Assembly (NCBI GenBank): GCA_963666995.1
Contig: OY762941.1
Coordinates: 1,302,001-1,366,000, forward strand
Direction: 5' to 3'
From: Syntrophobacter sp963666995
Lineage (GTDB): Bacteria; Desulfobacterota; Syntrophobacteria; Syntrophobacterales; Syntrophobacteraceae
Length of the DNA stretch: 64,000 nucleotides
Positions 53,014-61,122 of the stretch are shown here, one piece after another. Both the position numbers and the translations under genes were made by a program. The notes beneath the pieces are model-generated. The model was given only the letters and a program-made list of their open reading frames with translations, did no database searches and was not told the DNA's origin. Numbering within the stretch: position 1 is the stretch's first letter; every line of letters begins with the position of its first letter.

Positions 53014-53165
53014 CCTCGTTCCCACGCTCCTGCGTGGGAATGCAGACAAAACGATCCAAACGGGTCTGGTATTTTCATATAAAGGCCGGAATCCAGGCTC
53101 CTCGAAATTATTGGGTAATTCCAATTAAAGACACTGGACCCCGGTTTTCGCCGGGGTGACGTTTC
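53014..53165. repeat. Family B palindrome followed by a family C element
   Basis: At 53014-53045 is the TTCCCACGCTCCTGCGTGGG palindrome plus AATGCAG, matching 33042-33073 almost exactly. At 53111-53162 is an inverted family C element: AATTCCAATTAAAGACACTG followed by GACCCCGGttttcgCCGGGGTGACG. Its complement matches 63953-63990 beyond the palindrome (TCCAGTGTCxTTAATTGGAA). The surrounding 52340-53585 gap, more than 1.2 kb, contains no convincing gene. Confidence 0.7.
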
Positions 53166-53585
53166 TGGACAAACGGGTCATTTTTCACCTGAATCCTGCC
53201 CAGGCAACAGGCCGACGCGGGATTTCCTCCCTGTTAACGGGTAGGAGATACGCCTGGATCCCCTGCCCGGCTCATCAATAAGACCGCTCGTTCGGACCTG
53301 GTGAAAAAATACACATTCTTTGTTTGCATTCTTTGCGTGATTGTGGCATTAACATAGAATATTATTCAGTCTGGTTTGTTCCAGTACGTTGCACGACCGT
53401 TACCGTCGTATTTTCTTCAGGTTTCTCGAGCGGCTTTGGACCGGGCCGGATTTTCCGGCGGCAGCTTTTCTTCAGTGCATCATTTTGTTCAAAAACGGAC
53501 GTGAGACCCGATTCACCATGGAGCGCTTTTCTCCGGGTTCTTTCAATTTCTTCCGGGTATGTCTGCCGGTCACTGGGAGTTCCGC

Positions 53586-54971
53586 ATGCGCGAAAAGCAC
53601 AAGATCCTCATCGTTGATGATGAAACTCCTTTCCGGACCGCTCTGCGCCGTCTGCTGGAAAAGAACAACATCGTCATAGAAGCGGACACGGGCGGAGCGG
53701 GCATCGAACTGGCCGAACGCGAAGAGCCCGACCTGGTGCTCCTCGACATCGGCCTCCCGGACGGCAGCGGCCTCGAACTCCTGCCGCGGTTCAAGGAACT
53801 TCGCCCGTCGCCTACCGTGGTCATGATCACCGCCTACGAACGGGTGCGGGACGTGGTCCTCGCGATAAAGCGCGGAGCCTTCGACTACCTGGTTAAGCCC
53901 GTGGACCTCGATGAGTTCGAACTGACCATCCAGCACGCACTCGAGCATTCCGGCCTGAAAAACGAGGTGGACCGGCTTCGCCAGGAAGTCCAGAGGCTCC
54001 AGGGGGTGGACCGGCTGATCGGAAAGGACCCGAGGTTCCTCGACGCCCAGATGCTCGCCATAAAGAGCGCTCAGAGCCGCGATGCGGGGGTGCTCATCCA
54101 GGGGGAAAGCGGCGTCGGAAAAGAGCTTTTCGCAAGGCTCATCCACACCAGGAGCCCCCGGGCCGCGTATCCGTTCGTGGCCCTGAACTGCGCCGCATTC
54201 GGCACGGAAATCATCGAAAGCGAACTCTTCGGCTACGAGAAAGGCGCCTTCACCGGCGCCAAGGCGGAAGGCAAGGAAGGCCTGCTGCAGGTCGCGGACG
54301 GCGGTACGCTCTTCCTCGACGAAGTGGTCGACCTCCACCCGGAAATCCAGGCCAAGGTCCTCCGGGTCATGGAAGAAAAGGAATTCTACCCGGTGGGAGG
54401 CACCCGGAAGCGCAAGGTCGACATCCGTATCGTCTCCGCGTGCAACCAGGACCTGTGGCAAACGACCGAGCAGGGGAAGTTCAGAAAGGATCTCTTCTTC
54501 AGGCTGGCCACGATCAGGATCGACCTGCCGACGCTCCGCCAACGCCCCGAAGACATCATTCCCCTGGCCATGTTCTTTATCGAGGAATTCAACGACAAGT
54601 ACGGCAAGCACTTCCGGGGCCTGAACCAGCGGGCGGAACAGCTTCTTCTCGACCATACCTGGCCCGGTAACGTCCGGGAACTCAGGAACAGCATCGAACG
54701 GGTGGTCCTGCTCGAAAACGAAGAAATGATCCTCGGCAGGCACCTGCACTTCCTGTCCCCGCCGTCGAAGCCCGGCACACCGGGTGCTCCGGGCGGCAAG
54801 TTTTCGGTCGAACTTCCCCAGGAAGGCATCGGACTCGAAGACGTCGACAGGACGATCATCCTCCAGGCATACGAGAAATGCGGAAAGAACAAGTCCAGGA
54901 CCGCCCGATTCCTGCGGCTGCCCCGGCATATTCTCATCTACAGGCTGAAAAAATACGGAGTCGATGTATGA
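53586..54971 (+). CDS. Sigma-54-dependent response regulator (NtrC family)
   Basis: 461 residues in the classical order. The receiver domain (1-120) has D10/D11, the phosphorylation site D54 in VLLDIGLPDG and K104. The AAA+ domain (about 140-380) has Walker A GESGVGKE (173-180), the sigma-54 contact loop GAFTGA (220-225) and the DGGTLFLDEV Walker B. A C-terminal Fis-type helix-turn-helix (about 425-460, IGLEDVDRTIILQAYEKCG...) completes it. I chose the ATG at 53586 because GGGAG precedes it by 6 nt; an in-frame ATG at 53559 is unsupported. No histidine kinase is adjacent. The next gene downstream has a strong sigma-54 promoter and may be its target. Confidence 0.93.
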   Translation: MREKHKILIVDDETPFRTALRRLLEKNNIVIEADTGGAGIELAEREEPDLVLLDIGLPDGSGLELLPRFKELRPSPTVVMITAYERVRDVVLAIKRGAFDYLVKPVDLDEFELTIQHALEHSGLKNEVDRLRQEVQRLQGVDRLIGKDPRFLDAQMLAIKSAQSRDAGVLIQGESGVGKELFARLIHTRSPRAAYPFVALNCAAFGTEIIESELFGYEKGAFTGAKAEGKEGLLQVADGGTLFLDEVVDLHPEIQAKVLRVMEEKEFYPVGGTRKRKVDIRIVSACNQDLWQTTEQGKFRKDLFFRLATIRIDLPTLRQRPEDIIPLAMFFIEEFNDKYGKHFRGLNQRAEQLLLDHTWPGNVRELRNSIERVVLLENEEMILGRHLHFLSPPSKPGTPGAPGGKFSVELPQEGIGLEDVDRTIILQAYEKCGKNKSRTARFLRLPRHILIYRLKKYGVDV

Positions 54972-54983
54972 GATGTATGAACA

Positions 54984-55016
54984 ATAGTGTTCAATCCGGC
55001 CCAAAGTGAACACTAT
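54984..55016 (+). terminator. Perfect inverted repeat after the activator gene
   Basis: Arms ATAGTGTTCA (54984-54993) and TGAACACTAT (55007-55016), 10 bp each with a 13-nt loop, starting 12 bp past the stop codon. A weak T tract (ATTTTTG) follows after about 8 nt. It may be a terminator, or an operator for the downstream sigma-54 promoter region given its activator-site-like symmetry. Confidence 0.45.
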
Positions 55017-55192
55017 CATCCACAATTTTTGTAACATGCTGTTTTGATTATCATAGCCAATAATTTAACCGGTAAAGGACCGGTCGGCAGTCGCTTGAGT
55101 AGTGAATATTGTTCAGCCCTTCTCCCGGACCTGCGTTCGGATCGTGCTTCCGTTCCGTTTCTGGGTCCGGTTTCACAGCTCACTCTCACTCT

Positions 55193-55208
55193 TGGTACGC
55201 ACTTTGCT
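55193..55208 (+). promoter_or_regulatory. Sigma-54 promoter (-24/-12) of the pseudo-receiver gene
   Basis: TGGTACG-CACT-TTGCT matches the consensus TGGCACG-N4-TTGCW with one change, and the GG (55194-55195) and GC (55206-55207) are exactly 10 nt apart. The start site would fall near 55219, directly before AGGAGG (55220-) and the GTG at 55233, giving a very short leader. The gene upstream encodes a sigma-54 activator. Confidence 0.8.
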
Positions 55209-55232
55209 TATTCAACACAGAGGAGGCGGAAC

Positions 55233-55676
55233 GTGCGAGTTGAAAATCAGGTTTTGCTTGTCGAAGGTGACGCTCCGTTAAGACGCTCTTTGGAAAATTA
55301 TTTGGAACGGGCCGGGTATGCCTTTCACAGTTGTGCGACTGCTCGCGAAGCTTTGACGCTCGCTGAGAGACATCAGCACACGATAGCGATTGTTGGATAT
55401 CATCTTCCTGATGCAAACGGTGCGGGACTGCTGGAGAAGCTGATCGGGGTTGTGCCGAAGCTGGCGACGATAATTCTCTCTGAATACGATTTTCAAGCGG
55501 TAGCGGAAGAGATGGTTCGAGTTAAAGTTGATTCCTTTCTGAAAAAGCCGTTCGATCTCGTTGATCTGGAAGCTGCGTTGGATTCTGCAGGTTCAAGGGC
55601 CGGTAAATCGAAGGAAAATCTCCAGTGGGAACCGGAAGTTGATTCAAAAGGCGTGCCCGCCTCCATTTACAAATAG
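55233..55676 (+). CDS. Stand-alone receiver domain lacking the phosphoacceptor Asp
   Basis: 147 residues from a GTG with AGAGGAGG just upstream. The fold is a CheY-like receiver: QVLLVEGDAPLRRSL at the start, LPDANGAG after the active-site loop, IILSEYD and FLKKPFDLVDLE with the conserved Lys. But the phosphorylation position, normally D in VLLD, is G55 in AIVGYHLPD. The paired acids at the start are E11-G12-D13 rather than DD. It is therefore a pseudo-receiver, perhaps a constitutive or protein-interaction module. A 25-residue acidic tail follows. Confidence 0.85.
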   Translation: MRVENQVLLVEGDAPLRRSLENYLERAGYAFHSCATAREALTLAERHQHTIAIVGYHLPDANGAGLLEKLIGVVPKLATIILSEYDFQAVAEEMVRVKVDSFLKKPFDLVDLEAALDSAGSRAGKSKENLQWEPEVDSKGVPASIYK

Positions 55677-55964
55677 GGTACTCTCAGCAGTGGAAATTCG
55701 AAGTTGGGTTCAGGTTCGCGTACATGTTGAAAGTGGTTTCGATTCAAATTCCCGTGACTGTTGAATTCCTGTGAACGCGGCTGTTAGCGATTGATTCCCG
55801 TGGAAATGAGTGTTCGAGTTGTTTCAGTTCCGGTTCATGTTCGTTTCAAGCCGCATTGACCGTTGAATCGCGAGTTCTCGTTCAAGTTGATATTCTCTGT
55901 TCCTGTTGACGGTTCGAATTCATTCCGATCGTTCAAGTTCTGATCTGAGAGCCCCCTTGATTTG
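55677..55964. other. GTTC/TTGA-rich degenerate tract, no gene
   Basis: About 290 bp unusually rich in short recurring words (GTTCAAG, TTCGA, GTTGA, CCGGTTCATG-like) and lower in GC than its surroundings. All six frames are broken. It looks like a decayed repetitive extension of the preceding gene or a simple-sequence spacer. A GGTTCGAATTC resembles a tRNA T-loop, but no acceptor or anticodon stem is present. Confidence 0.5.
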
Positions 55965-55966
55965 GC

Positions 55967-56005
55967 AAAAGGCCATAAGGACAATCCTTATGGCCTTTTG
56001 TTTTT
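55967..56005 (+). terminator. Strong rho-independent terminator
   Basis: Perfect 15-bp stem AAAAGGCCATAAGGA (55967-55981) / TCCTTATGGCCTTTT (55985-55999) with a CAA loop, followed by G and TTTTT. It ends transcription of the pseudo-receiver unit; the A tract on the left makes it potentially bidirectional. Confidence 0.92.
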
Positions 56006-56183
56006 CGGTGGGGTAAAATATTTAGACGCGTTCGGGTTGCACATCGAGGATGCCCTGAGCGTATGTCCAAAGCCCATGCATCGCCGAAATCCCGTGCAAG
56101 GTTCTCGCCGCGCCGGGGGCCGCGCGTGCATGCGGCAGTATCCGTTCAAAGGAAATCAATCCGGCAGACAGGAGTTTTTGGAA

Positions 56184-56360
56184 ATGGAATCGTTGAAACT
56201 GGAAATGATCGAGAAACTTGAAGCAAAGGGAATGAGTGTCACCAAGGCGGCGGAAGCCATAGGTTTCAATCCCATGCTGTTGAATTTGTACTTCGCCGGC
56301 GATGCCTATCCGGTGCCCAAAAGGATTCTGGAGAAGCTGGCGGCGGTAGTAAACGAATAG
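56184..56360 (+). CDS. Small helix-turn-helix-like protein
   Basis: 58 residues from the ATG at 56184, with AGGAG 9 nt upstream. SVTKAAEAIGFNPMLLNLYFAGDAYPVPKRILEKLA looks like a winged or lambda-type HTH core (shown as SVTKAAEAIGFNPMLLNLYF). Such tiny regulators are often found near mobile or regulatory genes. The function and target are unknown. Confidence 0.6.
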   Translation: MESLKLEMIEKLEAKGMSVTKAAEAIGFNPMLLNLYFAGDAYPVPKRILEKLAAVVNE

Positions 56361-56491
56361 ACGGAGCTGCGGTATTTATTTCGACCGCACCCCGACAGGG
56401 CGAACCTGCGCCGGCCATGACGGCCTCACGAAAACGCGGGGACCTGTCCCCCACCCCGTCGGGATGCGACGATCGGCTAAAGCTTTTGGGG

Positions 56492-57151
56492 CTAGCCGCT
56501 TACCAGGTGATAGATCAGGATGACGGGCTTGCCGCCGCCGGGGAGCGCATCCTCCTTGCCCTTGAAGTGCGAGTTGGGAGTGGCTGAGCGTTTCGCGGCT
56601 GAAATGTTCGGATACTTCGCGTTGCTCGTAATGGAAATCCAACAACTCTCAAGGCAGGTAATACAGCCGGTGTTGTTCTCCTCGGATGCTTGCCTGTTTC
56701 CTCCAAACCGGACCTCGAAACCCTTTCCGCTTTCGTCGTAAAAAATATCGCTCAGCTTCAATTCCTTTCCCAGGCCGGGCCATGTGGCGGTCACCTCGAA
56801 CAGATCGCCTTCAACGGGAACGTCCAGAACGTCTTTGGTGAGGTTGTTGCCCGGTTTGGCTCCAATCTGAAGGAGTGCATCGTAGAAGGCCAGGTGATTG
56901 GCATAGGATTTCAGGATGGCCTTATCGCCGTATTTGCCGTCTTTGAAAACGACGCCCCAGTGGGGGGTGGTCTCATGGAGGCTCTTCTCGTTCACTTCAG
57001 TGTAGATGAGCACCCGCTTGCCGTCCTTGTCGACAATCAGCGGGTTGTCCCTGGTGGGCATCGCGACGTCCGCGGCAAACGCCGCGGACGTGGAAACGAT
57101 AAGCGCGAATGCAAAGAGTACGGCGGTCAACAAGCCATGTAACCTTTTCAT
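56492..57151 (-). CDS. Exported YdjY-like protein with a CxxCxxxC motif
   Basis: 219 residues. A Sec signal peptide (KRLHGLLTAVLFAFALIVST, then AAFAADV) targets it to the periplasm. The mature part contains the YdjY-type block TPHWGVVFKDGKYGDKAILK and DALLQIGAKPGNN. It continues with a cysteine motif CITCLESCW near residue 168 that could hold a metal or Fe-S cluster. The ATG at 57151 has AAGGAG 6 nt upstream. It follows the Fe-S/VTT fusion by 61 bp on the same strand, so the two are probably one operon and may share a redox task. Confidence 0.8.
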   Translation of the reverse strand: MKRLHGLLTAVLFAFALIVSTSAAFAADVAMPTRDNPLIVDKDGKRVLIYTEVNEKSLHETTPHWGVVFKDGKYGDKAILKSYANHLAFYDALLQIGAKPGNNLTKDVLDVPVEGDLFEVTATWPGLGKELKLSDIFYDESGKGFEVRFGGNRQASEENNTGCITCLESCWISITSNAKYPNISAAKRSATPNSHFKGKEDALPGGGKPVILIYHLVSG

Positions 57152-57212
57152 CAAAAGCTCCTTCATTGAATTCGAGTTGACGATCCGGAGAAGTTCGCTC
57201 CAGCCTTCAGAA

Positions 57213-58973
57213 TCACTTTCGCAGTCTCTGGTAGACGATGGGAATGAGCATAACGAGGACCACCAGGGCCAGCCCCACCACAAAAGTCAGGGAAATCCTT
57301 CCGCGAATCACCTCCAGCAGGGAACTTGAAAACACGATGAACGCAATGCAGGCCGGCAGCATGCAGACAAAAGTCGCCAGAGCATAGTGAACGAATTTGA
57401 CCCTGGTGAGTCCAAAGGCATAATTGAGCAGATTGAAGGGAAAGAGCGGGATGAGCCGGGTAAAGGCCACGACCTTCCATCCATGCCGCTCGACTTCTCC
57501 ATCCAGCCGCTTCCATCGCGGACTTCTGAGTTTGCGCTCGATCCAGTCCCTGGCAAGGTAGCGCGAAACGAGGAAGGCAAGGCACGCCCCCGCGGTCGAG
57601 CTGGTGATGGTGTAGACGACACCCCAGAAGGGGCCGAAGAGCAGCCCGCCCACGATGGTAATGGGAAGTCCCGGGAGGAAGAGGGCGGGCGCCACCGTAT
57701 AGACGAGCATGTAAAGAAGAGGGGCAAGTATGCCGTAGCCCTGGATCAGGTTTCGCAAGGCATCCTGTTCCAGGTAGCGCGTGGCCCCGGTCGCACGCAC
57801 CGCGATTATGGCGCCGACAATCAGCGCGAGGACCGTCAGCTTGAGAAAGAGCCCGCCCTTTCCTGCTTTCTCTTCCGCACTGAAGGTCCTTTCGCGCGTT
57901 ACCGACGCATCGACTTCCTTTTTAAGCTTCCCCTTGAGGCGAACGCGGTTCCAATAGGTAAAAGGCGCCCGGGAGACTTTGACGTTCCCCGCAACGGTGG
58001 CCTGGGGTTCAAACAGCAAATCCAGGATGTGGCTTGCGGGAGTCGCGGCGCTGAGGGCGTTGGAGCAACCGGCACAATACGTGATGATTCTGCGCCCGCC
58101 GGCTTCAGCCTTTCGGAGCGAGCCCCAGTTTTTTGCCAATTCGGGAGAGAGGAATCCCACCGATCCGCCTTCACCGCAGCACAGGGTCTCCCTCCCATGA
58201 TGAGGCATTTCTTCGACGGTGAGTCCCTTCCCTGCAATGAGATCTCTCACCGATCCGTGGATCGATTCCTCGAACCTCACGGCACAGGGATCGTGAACCG
58301 TAACGGTGCCGGACACTTTCACCGTATCGGGCGGATGATTCTCAGCGAGGACCTCATAGACCGTCTTTACCGAAAGTCCTTCCCCATATTCTCGAAAAAT
58401 CCTGTGGCAGTTGGGACAGGCAACAAGAACGGTGCGAACTCCGTGATCGAGGAGATAAGTCTTCATTTCTCCGAACATCGCTTGAAAGAACGGCTCCCGC
58501 CCGAGATCGTGCGAAGGCTTGGTACAGCAGTCCAGCACCATACCCAGAGTCGGCAGCGATTTTCTCAGGAGTTCATAGAGCGCCTTGACCCTCTCGGGCC
58601 GAGTGCCGGGAAGCGTGCAGCCGGGGAAAAAGATGGTGTCGCAGCCCTGAGGAAGGCCGTACCATGTGTAGCGGCGAGACGTTCCGCGCCGCTCGTAGCC
58701 GAGTATTCCGGAATGCTCCGGGTAGTCTCCCTCGCCCCGGCGAACCGCTTCTCGGCGTAGCGCGAGGAACATCGCCGCGGGATTGACATCTTCCGGACAG
58801 ACCTGCGCGCACAACCCGCAAAGACTGCATTCAAAAGCAGCCGCCCGGCAATCCTTGACGGAAGGACCCGGAGCGGCAAGAGACTTCGGACTTCCGGATC
58901 GCTCAAGGAACTTGCATTCCTTCCGGCAAAGACCGCACTCAATGCATTTCAGGGATTCCTTTTCGGGATCCAT
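57213..58973 (-). CDS. Fusion: 4Fe-4S + CCG-domain protein with a VTT (DedA/TVP38-like) membrane domain
   Basis: 586 residues from the ATG at 58973 (AGGAG 7 nt upstream). N-terminal half: ferredoxin-type clusters CIECGLCRKEC (about 10-20) and CSLCGLCAQVCPED. HdrD/GlpC-like CCG blocks follow: LDCCTKPSHDLG, CPNCHRIFREYG, LCCGEGGSVGF and CAGCSNAL. The C-terminal half (about 365-586) is a VTT/SNARE-associated membrane domain with FLPGLPITIVGGLLFGPFWG (the conserved Pro/Gly turn) and FTRLIPLFPFNLLNYAFGLT. CCG proteins pass electrons between thiol/disulfide or quinone partners; linking one to a VTT domain puts it on the membrane. Confidence 0.88.
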   Translation of the reverse strand: MDPEKESLKCIECGLCRKECKFLERSGSPKSLAAPGPSVKDCRAAAFECSLCGLCAQVCPEDVNPAAMFLALRREAVRRGEGDYPEHSGILGYERRGTSRRYTWYGLPQGCDTIFFPGCTLPGTRPERVKALYELLRKSLPTLGMVLDCCTKPSHDLGREPFFQAMFGEMKTYLLDHGVRTVLVACPNCHRIFREYGEGLSVKTVYEVLAENHPPDTVKVSGTVTVHDPCAVRFEESIHGSVRDLIAGKGLTVEEMPHHGRETLCCGEGGSVGFLSPELAKNWGSLRKAEAGGRRIITYCAGCSNALSAATPASHILDLLFEPQATVAGNVKVSRAPFTYWNRVRLKGKLKKEVDASVTRERTFSAEEKAGKGGLFLKLTVLALIVGAIIAVRATGATRYLEQDALRNLIQGYGILAPLLYMLVYTVAPALFLPGLPITIVGGLLFGPFWGVVYTITSSTAGACLAFLVSRYLARDWIERKLRSPRWKRLDGEVERHGWKVVAFTRLIPLFPFNLLNYAFGLTRVKFVHYALATFVCMLPACIAFIVFSSSLLEVIRGRISLTFVVGLALVVLVMLIPIVYQRLRK

Positions 58974-59791
58974 TATCAACTCCTGGTGATAGGCACAATC
59001 GCAGTGGAAGCAGGGTGAACTGAGTGATACTGAATTACCAACAGGGCAGAGTCCCGAAATGCCCGTTTTGATGCTTCGCGGGTGAGGCAAGCATCATGGA
59101 AAATTCCGGTCAAGATGATGCTCTTAACATCCTCAAGAAAAGCGGGGAACGATTCCCCGCACATTCCGGGGTTTCAACGCGCATCATCTCCCGGCAAAAC
59201 ATCCATAGACTGGGACAGGTTGTATTTCAAATTGGTAATTTCAATAATAAAGCGGCAATCCATAGAGGAAGGTTGTACGACTTGCCGGGCTGCTTCTTTG
59301 CCATGGTCATACGGCAGGCATCCGAAAAGGATGCGATCGCTGAAAAGATCGCGAGTTGATCATACGGGCAGAAGGTCTCGGGTCTTGCAGGACCGCTTTC
59401 AATCTGTTTCAATGAACAGGTAAAAAATACTTTTTCCCCGGGGCATTGTGCATTAGTCTGGCACTCAAACTCGGCGGCTGTCCTCCACTCGAACTCGGAG
59501 GGACTGAAACGGCCGGGAACAGGATGCCTCCGCATGCGATTGTTCCGGGTTTCGATATAGAAAAAATACCGACGTCGGCATCCGATTTCATCCGATACCC
59601 GTTACCCCGTGCCGGACGGAATTCGAGCGGAGAACGGCATCCCCCGTTAGTGCAACTGCATTCAAGGGCTCGTAAAGTTGTGAAATATTTCCCGCCTTTT
59701 CAGCCGCGAATCTTCATGCCAATAAATAATTATTGCTTGCAAATGCAGTCGAATCCATATATGTATATCCAGGCATAATACCCGGCAGAGT

Positions 59792-59806
59792 TGCACAAAA
59801 TGTGCA
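59792..59806. promoter_or_regulatory. Palindrome TGCACA-aaa-TGTGCA, possible operator
   Basis: A 15-bp perfect dyad about 300 bp upstream of the hydrogenase operon, in AT-rich DNA. No regulator can be named from it. Confidence 0.35.
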
Positions 59807-59960
59807 TTCTGTGCGGATTTGAAGGCCGGACAACTCCGGCGGCAGGATTTTGCGGCGAGAGAGTTTCAGGCGGAGTCAAGGTGACAATTGACAACTCTTC
59901 GAGCGGCTCGAGCATCCCCCCTTAGCCTGGCCCTTGAGCGCTCCATCTCCAGGTTTCCTC

Positions 59961-59985
59961 AAAATACGGTGCTGTGCCGTATTTT
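59961..59985. promoter_or_regulatory. Inverted repeat AAAATACGG / CCGTATTTT
   Basis: Perfect 9-bp arms with a 7-nt spacer, 125 bp upstream of the small-subunit start. It could be an operator, or a terminator/hairpin in the leader since the right arm ends in TTTT. Confidence 0.4.
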
Positions 59986-60109
59986 CGTTTAAAACAGAAT
60001 ATCGGATAGGCCTCAACAGCGTGTTTGGTTTCTCATGGCTAGTGTTGCAATCATGAGATAGGCGGAATAGGGAACTACATACTACAGTCGATTGTCGAGG
60101 AGGTTTTGT

Positions 60110-61048
60110 ATGGAGCACCAGAAAAGCTTAGAGGAACGCTTGGCAAAGAAGGGGGTATCCCGGCGAGACTTCATGAAGTTCTGTACCTTGCTCTCAGTGA
60201 CCATGGGACTGTCTTCTTCATTCATCCCAAAGATTGCTGAAGCGCTTGCTTCCGCGCAACGTCCTCCGGTCGTGTATCTCTCCTTCGCGGAATGCACCGG
60301 TTGCTGTGAATCACTGCTCAGAACCACCTACCCTTGGATTGACGAGTTGTTGCTTGACACCATCTCCCTGGACTATAACGAAACCATCATGGCCCCGTCC
60401 GGCGAGGCGGCGGAAAAATCTCTGCACGATACGGTCACCAAATATGCGGGCAAGTTCATCTGCGTCGTGGACGGATCGATTCCGATGGCCGAAGACGGCA
60501 AGTACGGCATGCTCGGTGGAAAGACCTTCCTTGAAATCGCGAAAGACATCTGCCCGAAGGCGCTTGCAGTCATCTGCATCGGTACCTGCGCTTCTTACGG
60601 CGGGCTCCCGGCCGCGGCCCCGAACCCCACGGGGGCCAAGGGCTTGAAAGATGCCATCGGAATCAATACCGTGAATATCCCCGGTTGTCCTCCGAACCCG
60701 ATCAATTTCGTGGGCACCATCGTGAACTACCTCATGTTCGGGAAACTGCCCGACCTGGATGACAAGGGAAGGCCTCTCTTCGCATACGGCCAGACCATCC
60801 ACGACCAGTGTCCGCGCAGGTCCCATTTCGAGAATGGCGAATTCGTAACGGTTTTCGGTTCCGAAGAGGCCAAAAAAGGCTACTGCCTCTATCAGGTCGG
60901 CTGCAAGGGACCGGATACCTACAACAACTGCCCGCTCGTCAAATTCAATATGGCCACAAGCTGGCCCGTACAGGCCGGTCATCCTTGCATAGGGTGCAGC
61001 GAACCCGGCTTCTGGGACAAGATGTCTCCCTTCTACAAGTCGTCGTAG
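60110..61048 (+). CDS. Periplasmic [NiFe] hydrogenase small subunit
   Basis: Carries the Fe-S chain that moves electrons between the Ni-Fe site and cytochromes. 312 residues with a Tat signal (SRRDFMKF at 17-24, then a hydrophobic stretch to about residue 50). Cluster ligands are seen in AECTGCCES, GTCASYGG, GCPPNP, the DQCPRRSHFENGEF/CLYQVGCKGP region (medial and distal) and HPCIGCSEPGFWD. There is no C-terminal membrane anchor, so the enzyme is soluble in the periplasm as in Desulfovibrio-type group 1 uptake/evolving hydrogenases. The ATG at 60110 has GAGGAGG upstream. First gene of a four-gene operon. Confidence 0.93.
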   Translation: MEHQKSLEERLAKKGVSRRDFMKFCTLLSVTMGLSSSFIPKIAEALASAQRPPVVYLSFAECTGCCESLLRTTYPWIDELLLDTISLDYNETIMAPSGEAAEKSLHDTVTKYAGKFICVVDGSIPMAEDGKYGMLGGKTFLEIAKDICPKALAVICIGTCASYGGLPAAAPNPTGAKGLKDAIGINTVNIPGCPPNPINFVGTIVNYLMFGKLPDLDDKGRPLFAYGQTIHDQCPRRSHFENGEFVTVFGSEEAKKGYCLYQVGCKGPDTYNNCPLVKFNMATSWPVQAGHPCIGCSEPGFWDKMSPFYKSS

Positions 61049-61122
61049 CAGATCCGAGTTTGAATTGACAGCGCCCTGGATGAAAGGCATCTGAACTCAT
61101 CAACCAGCAAGGAGATAATCGT

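Larger units (their letters stand above)
59000..60109. other. Long control region before the hydrogenase operon
   Basis: 1.1 kb without a convincing gene; short frames occur but lack ribosome sites and recognisable content. Three inverted repeats lie in the right half: TGCACA-aaa-TGTGCA (59792-59806), AAAATACGG/CCGTATTTT (59961-59969/59977-59985) and TCTCATG/CATGAGA (60031-60037/60052-60058). They suggest regulator binding or hairpins. A GAGGAGG sits 6 nt before the small-subunit ATG. Confidence 0.5.

Noticed and set aside
55905..55935. tRNA-like GGTTCGAATTC
   Set aside because: No acceptor, D or anticodon stem around it.
59096..59359. 87-codon frame upstream of the hydrogenase operon
   Set aside because: No ribosome site, no recognisable content, and equally open frames on the opposite strand.
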